From positions 1 through 5,548 of the forward strand of contig JAZKYO010000036.1 in NCBI GenBank assembly GCA_045612185.1: DNA of 5,548 bases, given 5' to 3'. The notes below the pieces were generated by a model. It was not told the origin of the DNA, made no database searches, and saw only the letters and a list, made by a program, of their open reading frames with translations. The translations under genes and the position numbers were made by a program. The stretch is from RGIG8775 sp045612185. GTDB taxonomy: Bacteria > Bacillota > Clostridia > Oscillospirales > CAG-272. Shown here piece after piece: positions 1 to 5,223 of this stretch; position 1 is the first letter of the stretch, and each line of letters starts with the position of its first letter.

Positions 1-685
1 CCTTAGCTGTTCCCTCAGATGTAGCGCCGCAGGGATTGATACCTACGTGACGGAACTTGAGACCGAGCATTGTACCAACAGCCTCACGAACAAGTGCGGT
101 GATTCCCTCAAAGTCGCCTGCGGCAATCATTTCGGGCTTAACCATCCAGCTACCGCCGCAGCAGATGATCTTGGGGGATGCGAGGTAGTCGTTTACGTTC
201 TTGGGGTTAACTCCGCCCGTGGGCATAAAGGTAACGCCGCCGTAAGGAGCGGACATAGCCTTGATCATCTCAATACCGCCCGACTGCTCTGCGGGGAAGA
301 ACTTAACTGTTTTAAGACCAAGCTCAAGAGCCGCCTCGATACCCGAGGGGTTATTGATACCGGGAACGATGGGGCAACCCTTTTCCTGGCAGTACTTTAC
401 GATTTCGGGATTGAAGCCGGGGCTTACGATAAACTTAGCGCCCGCCTCAATAGCGTCGTCAACCTGAGCCTTGGTGAGAACTGTACCCGCACCAACGATC
501 ATGTCGGGATATTCTTTAGCGATAGCAGCGATAGCGTCCTTAGCGGCAGCTGTTCTGAAAGTAACCTCAGCACAGGGAAGACCGCCGTCAATAAGAGCCT
601 TCGCAAGGGGTGCGGCGTCCTTAGCGTCATCAATCTTGATAACGGGAACGATACCGATAAGGGATAATTGCTTTAAAATGTCCAT
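1..685 (-). CDS. eda: KHG/KDPG aldolase, 3' end cut by window edge
   Basis: This gene encodes a class I aldolase that cleaves 2-keto-3-deoxy-6-phosphogluconate to pyruvate and glyceraldehyde-3-phosphate, and often 4-hydroxy-2-oxoglutarate to pyruvate and glyoxylate. It acts in the cytosol in the Entner-Doudoroff and hexuronate routes. The minus-strand frame opens with ATG at 685-683 and stays open for 228 codons to the edge. Visible family motifs are EVTFRT (Glu40), GAGTV (65-69), SPG (88-90), KFFPAE with the Schiff-base lysine at Lys128, PTGGV (155-159) and GGSW (177-180). The start is fixed by GGAGG at 698-694, 8 nt upstream. The canonical enzyme is about 205-215 residues, but this frame continues past 210 with FRHVGIN and no stop. 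That resembles the start of a VOC/glyoxalase-like domain fused to Eda in some Clostridia, which is inference. Codons are strongly biased (ATC, AAG, GGT, GCT), consistent with high expression. The family call is firm; the preference for KDPG over other keto-deoxy substrates is not. Confidence 0.95.
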   Translation of the reverse strand, partial: MDILKQLSLIGIVPVIKIDDAKDAAPLAKALIDGGLPCAEVTFRTAAAKDAIAAIAKEYPDMIVGAGTVLTKAQVDDAIEAGAKFIVSPGFNPEIVKYCQEKGCPIVPGINNPSGIEAALELGLKTVKFFPAEQSGGIEMIKAMSAPYGGVTFMPTGGVNPKNVNDYLASPKIICCGGSWMVKPEMIAAGDFEGITALVREAVGTMLGLKFRHVGINPCGATSEGTAK

Positions 686-693
686 TTTTTTGA

Positions 694-698
694 CCTCC
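694..698 (-). promoter_or_regulatory. Ribosome binding site of eda
   Basis: GGAGG on the minus strand lies 8 nt upstream of the eda ATG. It is a full Shine-Dalgarno match and fixes the start codon. Confidence 0.85.
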
Positions 699-724
699 AA
701 AAAAATCAAATTTTTACGAATACC

Positions 725-753
725 ATTATACACCTAATAACTTACGATGTCAA
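725..753 (-). promoter_or_regulatory. Sigma-A promoter of eda, perfect consensus
   Basis: On the minus strand the -35 box TTGACA (753-748) and the -10 box TATAAT (730-725) are both exact consensus and are separated by the optimal 17 bp. The predicted start near 718 gives a leader of about 33 nt before the ATG. Directly upstream, at 758-780, three T-runs (A-tracts on the minus strand) at 8-10 bp spacing lie where an UP element would. No operator-like palindrome overlaps the boxes, so strong and possibly constitutive transcription is likely. Confidence 0.88.
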
Positions 754-899
754 GTGATTTTTTGCTTTTTCTTGCTTTTTACGGATTAAATAGTTTTCAA
801 CGTCCGCTCCCTTTGAACTCCCCTTCGTTGCTTACAGTAAACAGTAATAGGTAATATTCAAGCCGCAAACACAATTGTGCAAAATATTAAAAACTCGGA

Positions 900-915
900 G
901 TTAGCGCAGGCTAAC
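900..915. promoter_or_regulatory. Predicted operator 1, GTTAGC-GCAG-GCTAAC
   Basis: This is a perfect inverted repeat of 6-bp arms around a 4-bp centre, ending 55 bp before the feo -35 box. The same arms and spacing recur at 1016-1031 and 1311-1326. The position is too far upstream to block RNA polymerase directly, so it would be an auxiliary site for looping or a site for a second promoter. Identification as an operator rests on the threefold recurrence around an iron operon. Confidence 0.6.
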
Positions 916-970
916 GGAATGTGCAAAGTGCCAAAAAGTGAGTTTTTAGGTGAAAAATTTGGAAAAAAGG

Positions 971-999
971 TTGACAAATCAAAGCTTTTAGCATATAAT
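971..999 (+). promoter_or_regulatory. Sigma-A promoter of the feo operon, perfect consensus
   Basis: The -35 box TTGACA (971-976) and the -10 box TATAAT (994-999) are exact consensus with a 17-bp spacer. The predicted start is near 1006, giving a leader of about 50 nt to the feoA ATG. A/T-tracts at 943-947, 953-960 and 963-968 upstream may act as an UP element. A promoter this strong needs a repressor for an iron uptake operon, and a palindrome sits immediately downstream at 1015-1032. Confidence 0.88.
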
Positions 1000-1014
1000 A
1001 TTAAAGTAAAACGC

Positions 1015-1032
1015 AGTTAGCCTGTGCTAACT
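1015..1032. promoter_or_regulatory. Predicted operator 2, AGTTAGC-CTGT-GCTAACT
   Basis: Perfect 7-bp arms around a 4-bp centre start about 10 bp after the predicted transcription start of the feo operon. A protein bound here would block promoter clearance. TTAG...CTAA arms recall sites of the DtxR/IdeR/MntR family of metal-dependent repressors, although the classical IdeR core has a tighter centre. The assignment to that family is inference; no regulator gene is in the window. Confidence 0.72.
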
Positions 1033-1044
1033 AATGAATTTTTC

Positions 1045-1049
1045 AGGAG
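1045..1049 (+). promoter_or_regulatory. Ribosome binding site that decides the feoA start
   Basis: AGGAG lies 7 nt upstream of the ATG at 1057. The longer in-frame alternative, GTG at 1024, lies inside operator 2 and close to the predicted transcription start, and has no Shine-Dalgarno sequence. The ATG at 1057 is therefore preferred. Confidence 0.85.
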
Positions 1050-1056
1050 ATTTTCT

Positions 1057-1269
1057 ATGAATTTGCGTGAAGCTGCGGAAGGAATAGAATATATCATCAA
1101 AAGCATCGAAACAGACGACGAGGAGCTTGACGCATTCCTCTTCTCTCTCGGTTGCTATGCCGGTGAGCCAATTACCGTTGTCTCGCGTCTTAAAGGCAGT
1201 TGCGTTGTCTCCATTAAGGACGGCAGATACAACATCGACAACGAGCTGGCTGAGGCGATAATTATCTGA
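1057..1269 (+). CDS. feoA: Ferrous iron transport protein A, FeoA
   Basis: This 70-residue protein is a small cytosolic SH3-like partner of the Fe2+ transporter FeoB, thought to bind FeoB and modulate its activity or assembly. The sequence starts MNLREAAEG, with an acidic helical stretch at residues about 16-26. It continues with the characteristic FeoA pattern LGCYAGEPITVVSR (residues 31-44), a beta-strand segment CVVSIKDGRYNI (about 48-59) and the closing ELAEAIII (63-70), which matches the usual 'R-x-x-L-A-x-x-I-x-V' ending. The length is typical of a stand-alone FeoA. It is the first gene of the feo operon, 125 bp ahead of feoB. That gap is unusually long for this pair and contains a hairpin and a third operator-like palindrome. 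The family assignment is secure from sequence pattern plus context. Confidence 0.93.
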   Translation: MNLREAAEGIEYIIKSIETDDEELDAFLFSLGCYAGEPITVVSRLKGSCVVSIKDGRYNIDNELAEAIII

Positions 1270-1275
1270 ATTTCG

Positions 1276-1301
1276 AAAAATAATCTGCGGATTATTTTTT
1301 T
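1276..1301 (+). terminator. AT-rich hairpin with T-run between feoA and feoB, possible attenuator
   Basis: The arms AAAAATAATC (1276-1285) and GATTATTTTT (1290-1299) form a perfect 10-bp stem with a TGCG loop, and T residues continue to 1301. It starts 7 nt after the feoA stop. The stem is nearly all A-T, so as an intrinsic terminator it should be leaky. It could set the feoA:feoB ratio or define a 3' end for feoA. Function is inferred from structure. Confidence 0.5.
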
Positions 1302-1307
1302 GGGCAA

Positions 1308-1327
1308 GAGTTAGCCATGGCTAACTC
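1308..1327. promoter_or_regulatory. Predicted operator 3, GAGTTAGC-CATG-GCTAACTC, inside the feo operon
   Basis: This perfect 20-bp palindrome is the best of the three copies of the GTTAGC-N4-GCTAAC motif. It lies in the feoA-feoB gap, just after the hairpin at 1276-1301 and 67 bp before the feoB ATG. I see no convincing promoter right next to it; TTAACA at 1342-1347 has no good -10 at 17 bp. It may act as a roadblock to transcription into feoB, as a looping partner for the upstream sites, or as an operator for a weak internal promoter. Confidence 0.65.
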
Positions 1328-1382
1328 GCTAAAAAATGATTTTAACAGCAAGACTGTAAAATAATAATTCTACTACAATATC

Positions 1383-1387
1383 GGAGG
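1383..1387 (+). promoter_or_regulatory. Ribosome binding site of feoB
   Basis: GGAGG lies 7 nt upstream of the ATG at 1395. It supports independent, efficient initiation of feoB rather than coupling to the distant feoA. Confidence 0.85.
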
Positions 1388-1394
1388 AAATAAA

Positions 1395-3443
1395 ATGAGA
1401 ATTGCACTTGCGGGAAATCCCAATAGCGGCAAAACCACTATGTTCAACGGTCTGACCGGACAAAACGAAAGGGTTGGAAACTGGGCAGGGGTTACGGTTG
1501 AAAAAAAGGAATCACCCATTAAGAAAAATCTTTGCGGAGGCGTTGAGGGGCTTATGGCGGTCGACCTTCCCGGCGCTTATTCAATGTCACCCTTTACGTC
1601 TGAGGAGAGCATCACCAGCCTTTACGTAAAAAACGAAAATCCCGATGCCATAATCAACATCGTTGATGCCACCAACCTCAGCCGAAGTCTGTTTTTCACC
1701 ACACAGCTTCTTGAGCTTGGTATACCGGTTGTAGTAGCTCTTAACAAGGCTGACGTAAACAAGAAAAAGGAAACCAAAATAGACGCGGAGGCACTCTCAA
1801 AAAAGCTGGGATGCCCTGTGGTTGAAACAGCGGCTCTTTCGGGTAACGGGTTAAAAGACGTGGTTTCGGTTGCCATTTCGGTTATCGGAAAAGCTCAAAA
1901 AGCCCCATACACGCAGGACGGAGTAGACCTTTCCGACAAAAACTCCGTTATGGAGGCGGACAAAAAGCGTTTTGCCTTTGTTAACGAAATAGTTAAAGCC
2001 GTTGAGGACAGAAAAATTCTCACCAAAGATAAAAACTATCAGGACAAGATAGACGCTATTCTCACAAACAAGTGGTTGGGTATTCCAATCTTTGCCGTGG
2101 TTATGTTCCTTGTATTCCAAATCTCTCAGGCTTGGCTTGGCGTATGGATAGCCGAGGGCGTAGAGGTTGGCGGCGTGGCTATTCCCGGTCTTGTAACCCT
2201 TATAGATATGTTCAAAGAATGGATTGGCGGTCTGCTTGAGGGGGGAAACACTTTCCTCGTTGCTCTGCTTACCGAAGGAATTATAGGCGGTGTAAGCGCC
2301 GTTGTAGGCTTCCTTCCTCTGGTTATGGTAATGTACTTCCTTATCGCTCTCCTTGAGGATTGCGGTTATATGGCGCGCGTTTCGGTAGTCCTTGATCCCA
2401 TATTCAAAAAGGTAGGTCTTTCGGGCAAATCGGTAATTCCCTTCGTAATAGGTACGGGATGCGCTATTCCAGGCGTTATGGCTTGCCGTACCATAAAAAA
2501 CGAACGTGAGCGCAGAGCCACAGCAATGCTTGCACCCTTTATGCCTTGCGGAGCAAAGCTTCCGGTTATCGCTCTCTTTGCGGGCGCATTCTTTGGCGAA
2601 GCTTCATGGGTGGGTACACTTATGTACTTTGCCGGAATTATCATCATTCTCGTTGGTGCGATTATTGTAAAGAAAATAACAGGCAGCAAAAAGAAGTCAT
2701 ACTTCATTATGGAGCTTCCCGAATACAAGTTCCCCAACCTTTGGACAGCTTGCAAATCCATGCTCAGCCGCGGCTGGTCTTACATAGTAAAGGCAGGAAC
2801 CATAATCCTACTTTGCAACGCGGTGATTTACGTTATGCAGTCCTTCAGCTGGAATCTCCAATTAGTTGACGAGGCAAGCGACTCTATCCTTGCCACAATC
2901 GCAAGCCCCTTAGCCGTTCTCCTTATTCCAATCGGCGTAGGCGCATGGCAAATGGCGGCAGCGGCTGTTACGGGATTTATTGCAAAAGAAAACGTAGTTG
3001 GAACGCTTGCGGTTTGCTATGGAATTTCCAATCTTATTAACACAGAGGAGCTTACGCTTGTGGACGGCGCGGCGACAGAAGTGGCTGTAGTGTTTGGAAT
3101 CACCAAGGTAGCTGCTCTGGCATACCTTATGTTCAATCTTTTCTCTCCTCCCTGCTTTGCGGCTATCGGAGCTATGAACTCCGAGATGAAGAGCGCAAAG
3201 TGGCTCTGGAGCGGAATTGCTCTTCAACTTGGGGTAGGTTATACGGTAGCTTATCTTGTTTACACGGTAGGAACTCTTATTACAGCTCCCACAACACTAA
3301 ACGTAGGCGCGGCAATAGCAGGCGGTGCGGCAGTTGCCGTTATGGTTGCCATAGTGGTGTATCTGTGTGTGAGATCAGACAAGAAAACAGACAAGAAAAC
3401 AGACAACAAATCAACACCTAAAAAAGAAGCGGTAATCGCTTGA
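1395..3443 (+). CDS. feoB: Ferrous iron transporter FeoB, G-protein-coupled membrane permease
   Basis: FeoB is the inner-membrane Fe2+ importer, with an N-terminal GTPase fused to a polytopic membrane domain. At 682 residues it is somewhat shorter than the E. coli protein (773) but complete. The G domain shows G1 GNPNSGKTT (7-15), G2 around Thr34 in NWAGVTVE, G3 DLPG (57-60), G4 NKAD (117-120) and a G5-like TAALSGNG (145-152). A charged linker follows at about 165-225. The membrane part starts near residue 227 and carries the family landmarks CGYMARVSVVLD (323-334), GTGCAIPG with Cys356, PFMPCGAKLPV (381-391), ELPEYKFP (440-447), FIAKENVVGTL (528-538) and FSPPCFAAIGA (583-593). These conserved cysteines are candidates for the iron path. 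The C-terminus is a Lys-rich cytosolic tail with a DKKTDKKTD repeat (662-670). The next gene starts 12 bp downstream. Family and function are firm; ion selectivity is taken from the family. Confidence 0.98.
   Translation: MRIALAGNPNSGKTTMFNGLTGQNERVGNWAGVTVEKKESPIKKNLCGGVEGLMAVDLPGAYSMSPFTSEESITSLYVKNENPDAIINIVDATNLSRSLFFTTQLLELGIPVVVALNKADVNKKKETKIDAEALSKKLGCPVVETAALSGNGLKDVVSVAISVIGKAQKAPYTQDGVDLSDKNSVMEADKKRFAFVNEIVKAVEDRKILTKDKNYQDKIDAILTNKWLGIPIFAVVMFLVFQISQAWLGVWIAEGVEVGGVAIPGLVTLIDMFKEWIGGLLEGGNTFLVALLTEGIIGGVSAVVGFLPLVMVMYFLIALLEDCGYMARVSVVLDPIFKKVGLSGKSVIPFVIGTGCAIPGVMACRTIKNERERRATAMLAPFMPCGAKLPVIALFAGAFFGEASWVGTLMYFAGIIIILVGAIIVKKITGSKKKSYFIMELPEYKFPNLWTACKSMLSRGWSYIVKAGTIILLCNAVIYVMQSFSWNLQLVDEASDSILATIASPLAVLLIPIGVGAWQMAAAAVTGFIAKENVVGTLAVCYGISNLINTEELTLVDGAATEVAVVFGITKVAALAYLMFNLFSPPCFAAIGAMNSEMKSAKWLWSGIALQLGVGYTVAYLVYTVGTLITAPTTLNVGAAIAGGAAVAVMVAIVVYLCVRSDKKTDKKTDNKSTPKKEAVIA
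3377..3408 (+). repeat. 12-bp tandem repeat in the 3' end of feoB
   Basis: The unit AGACAAGAAAAC occurs twice exactly (3377-3388, 3389-3400) and is followed by a partial third copy. It is in frame and encodes a DKKT repeat in the lysine-rich cytosolic tail of FeoB. The 12-bp period lets copy number change without a frameshift. Confidence 0.85.
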
Positions 3444-3455
3444 TTTTAAAAACAT

Positions 3456-3662
3456 ATGAAAGATATTATTATTATTGCCGTAATTGCTGTGATTATAGGT
3501 CTTTCCGCGTTCTACGTATACAAGGCGAAAAAAAGCGGAAAGAAGTGCATCGGGTGTCCTGACGGATGCTCCTGCGGATCAAAAAACAATGCTTCCTACT
3601 GTGGAAGCTGCGGTTGCTGTTCGGGTGCCGCCGAAAAAGCCGAACAAAACGATTTGACGTAA
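3456..3662 (+). CDS. FeoB-associated Cys-rich membrane protein
   Basis: This 68-residue protein has one N-terminal membrane helix, roughly residues 4-22 (IIIIAVIAVIIGLSAFYVY), followed by a basic stretch KAKKSGKK (23-30). A soluble tail then carries eight cysteines at 31, 34, 38, 40, 49, 52, 54 and 55, in the pattern C-x2-C-x3-C-x-C-x8-C-x2-C-x-CC. The positive-inside rule places the Cys-rich tail in the cytosol. This architecture and its place directly after feoB match the Firmicutes family of FeoB-associated Cys-rich proteins (Pfam FeoB_associated). The exact role is unknown; iron binding, redox sensing or a FeoC-like accessory role are proposals. The ATG lies 12 bp after the feoB stop with no visible Shine-Dalgarno, so translation probably depends on coupling to feoB. 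The stop codon lies in a hairpin. Confidence 0.9.
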   Translation: MKDIIIIAVIAVIIGLSAFYVYKAKKSGKKCIGCPDGCSCGSKNNASYCGSCGCCSGAAEKAEQNDLT

Positions 3663-3678
3663 TCATTTGTACGTCAAA
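3653..3678 (+). other. Stem-loop spanning the stop codon of the Cys-rich gene
   Basis: TTTGACGTA (3653-3661) and TACGTCAAA (3670-3678) form a perfect 9-bp stem with an 8-nt loop. The stem covers the last codons, and the TAA stop at 3660-3662 straddles the end of the 5' arm. It lies 12 nt before the terminator stem. It has no T-run, so it is not itself an intrinsic terminator. It may stabilise the 3' end of the mRNA. Confidence 0.5.
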
Positions 3679-3690
3679 CCTCCTGATGAT

Positions 3691-3724
3691 GCGGTCGGTG
3701 CCTTTTGGCACCGACCGCTTTTTT
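3691..3724 (+). terminator. Strong intrinsic terminator of the feo operon
   Basis: GCGGTCGGTGCC (3691-3702) and GGCACCGACCGC (3707-3718) form a perfect 12-bp GC-rich stem with a TTTT loop. It is followed by six T residues (3719-3724). It ends the feoA-feoB-Cys-rich transcript and separates it from the downstream symporter gene. Confidence 0.96.
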
Positions 3725-3756
3725 GTTAATTATTTCATTATTTTACACGGTATATT

Positions 3757-3786
3757 TTATCAAAAAGCCCCCAAAATAATTATATA
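3757..3786 (+). promoter_or_regulatory. Possible weak promoter of the GPH symporter gene
   Basis: The gap after the feo terminator must hold the promoter of the next gene. The best candidate is TTATCA (3757-3762) with an AT-rich -10, TTATAT or TATATA (3780-3786), at 17-18 bp. Neither box is close to consensus, in contrast to the two ideal promoters upstream. Expression may need an activator, or the true promoter may lie elsewhere between 3725 and 3800. Confidence 0.3.
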
Positions 3787-3808
3787 CAGTAAACATTCTG
3801 CTGTCCTC

Positions 3809-3813
3809 GGAGG
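3809..3813 (+). promoter_or_regulatory. Ribosome binding site of the GPH symporter gene
   Basis: GGAGG lies 5 nt before the ATG at 3819. It is part of the small palindrome CCTCGGAGG (3805-3813). This supports the chosen start. Confidence 0.8.
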
Positions 3814-3818
3814 CTTTT

Positions 3819-5213
3819 ATGAAAACTGAAACAAAAACGCGCCCTTTCGGTTTGCGCGATAAAATAGGCTACCTTTTCGGTGATTTTGGAAATGATTTCA
3901 CGTTTATCTTTTCTTCCAGCTTTCTACTGAAATTTTATACCGACGTCATGGGCGTTTCGGCGGCTGCGGTGGGAGTTGTAATGATGATTGCCCGCTTTGT
4001 TGACGCCTTTACCGACGTAACCATGGGGCGAATATGCGACCGAAGCCGCATTACACCCGCGGGCAAATTCAAGCCCTGGATACGCAGGATGTGCGGTCCC
4101 GTGGCAATATCCTCTTTCCTTATTTACCAAAGCTCGCTTGCTAACATGAGTATGTCGTTCAAAATCGGATACCTTTTTGTAACTTATATTCTTTGGGGGT
4201 CGATTTTTTACACCTCAATAAATATTCCCTACGGCTCGATGGCGTCGGCAATTTCTCCGGAATCAGGCGACCGCCAGTCACTTTCCACCTACCGCTCAAT
4301 AGGCGCAACCCTTGCGGGGCTTTTTATAGGCGCGGGAGTTCCTCTGCTCGCCTACGACAAGGTTGGGGCGCAATCGGTGCTTAACGGTCCTCGGTTCACG
4401 CTTATTGCGGGCATCTTCTCCGCCTTTGCGGTAGTATGCTATCTCCTTTGCTACTATCTGACCACCGAGCGCGTAAAGACTACTTCCACCACCGAGGCAA
4501 GGGAGAAAAACAGCTTTAGCTCGATGATTAAAAACGCCCTTGGAAACCGCGCGTTGCTTTCGATTACCGTTGCGTCAATAATGATGCTGTTGGCACAGCT
4601 TACGCTTCAGTCGATGTCAAACTACGTCTATCCAAACTACTACGGAAACACCGACGCGCAGGCGGTTTCCACCATTCTTATGACAGTAGCAATGCTGTTG
4701 GCGGCGGCGTTCGCAAAGCCGTTAGCCAAAAAATTCGGAAAAGCCGAAATAAGCATTGTGGCAAACTTTGCGGCAGCGGCAATTTCAGTTCTGCTCTTTT
4801 TCTTGCGCCCGCAAAGCGTGTGGGTATACGTTGGACTTACCACCGTTTCCTGGTTGGGACTTGGGTTGTTTACCATGGTTTCGTGGGCACTGATAACAGA
4901 CGTTATTGACTACTCGGAGCTGAAAAACGGAATTAGAGAGGACGGCTCGGTCTACGCCCTTTATTCATTTGCGAGAAAGCTCGGACAGGCAGGCGCGGCG
5001 GGGCTTTCCGGGGTTCTTCTTGAGCTTATCGGATACTCTGACGCTACCGCCTTTGACAGCGGTGTGGTAAATGGAATTTTCAATATTTCCACCCTACTCC
5101 CCGCGGCGGGATTCGTTATCCTTTCTCTCATACTGTGGTTTTGGTATCCTCTCCACAAAAAACAAGTGGAGGAAAACATCAGAAAGCTCAAAGAAAAACA
5201 CAACCTATCCTAA
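3819..5213 (+). CDS. GPH-family (MelB-like) sugar:cation symporter, MFS fold
   Basis: This 464-residue protein of about 12 membrane helices belongs to the glycoside-pentoside-hexuronide:cation symporter family, which imports sugars, glycosides or uronides with Na+ or H+. The N-terminal KIGYLFGDFGNDF (15-27) is typical. The cation-site helix reads ARFVDAFTDVTMGRICDR (58-75); Asp62 and Asp66 align by pattern with MelB Asp55 and Asp59. It is followed by GKFKPW (82-87). The middle loop is at about 215-240. The C-terminal half carries ALITDVIDYSELKNGIREDG (357-376) and SFARKLGQAGAAG (383-395), the family's ITD...DY...G-x-R-x-(E/D)-G and R-K-L-G-Q signatures. It ends in a charged tail, KKQVEENIRKLKEKH. 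The substrate cannot be read from the sequence, and no glycosidase or sugar kinase gene lies beside it here. It is a separate unit from feo because a strong terminator intervenes. Family placement is firm; substrate is unknown. Confidence 0.93.
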   Translation: MKTETKTRPFGLRDKIGYLFGDFGNDFTFIFSSSFLLKFYTDVMGVSAAAVGVVMMIARFVDAFTDVTMGRICDRSRITPAGKFKPWIRRMCGPVAISSFLIYQSSLANMSMSFKIGYLFVTYILWGSIFYTSINIPYGSMASAISPESGDRQSLSTYRSIGATLAGLFIGAGVPLLAYDKVGAQSVLNGPRFTLIAGIFSAFAVVCYLLCYYLTTERVKTTSTTEAREKNSFSSMIKNALGNRALLSITVASIMMLLAQLTLQSMSNYVYPNYYGNTDAQAVSTILMTVAMLLAAAFAKPLAKKFGKAEISIVANFAAAAISVLLFFLRPQSVWVYVGLTTVSWLGLGLFTMVSWALITDVIDYSELKNGIREDGSVYALYSFARKLGQAGAAGLSGVLLELIGYSDATAFDSGVVNGIFNISTLLPAAGFVILSLILWFWYPLHKKQVEENIRKLKEKHNLS

Positions 5214-5223
5214 CCGCACCTGG

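Larger units (their letters stand above)
686..1056. other. Divergent intergenic region between eda and feoA
   Basis: This 371-bp stretch has no convincing gene. It holds the eda promoter on the minus strand, the feo promoter on the plus strand and two copies of the GTTAGC-N4-GCTAAC palindrome. Between them, around 781-880, I see only AT-rich sequence, a direct repeat of CAGTAA (835-847) and the short palindrome CACAATTGTG (870-879). I can assign no function to these. A long-range inverted repeat (888-896 with 940-948) encloses the upstream palindrome. Confidence 0.8.

Noticed and set aside
47..667. 206-codon open frame on the plus strand
   Set aside because: It is antisense to the aldolase, which has clear motifs, a ribosome binding site and a promoter. 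The plus-strand translation resembles no protein family and starts without a ribosome binding site.
870..879. Palindrome CACAATTGTG as a second regulator site
   Set aside because: It is only 10 bp, occurs once, lies about 90 bp from the feo promoter and 120 bp from the eda promoter, and has no partner site.
1024..1056. Upstream GTG start extending FeoA by 11 residues
   Set aside because: The GTG lies inside the predicted operator near the transcription start with no Shine-Dalgarno, whereas the ATG at 1057 has AGGAG 7 nt upstream and gives a normal FeoA N-terminus.
1342..1379. Internal promoter just before feoB (TTAACA with TAATTC, or TACAAT)
   Set aside because: TTAACA has only a poor -10 at 17 bp, and TACAAT at 1374-1379 has no -35 and would start transcription inside the ribosome binding site.
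2366..2761. 131-codon open frame on the minus strand
   Set aside because: It lies wholly inside feoB in the opposite direction, has no ribosome binding site or promoter, and encodes no recognisable domain.
834..3794. 9-mer ACAGTAAAC shared by the two intergenic regions (834-842 and 3786-3794)
   Set aside because: It is short, AT-rich and not palindromic, with different positions relative to the promoters; chance is the simplest explanation.
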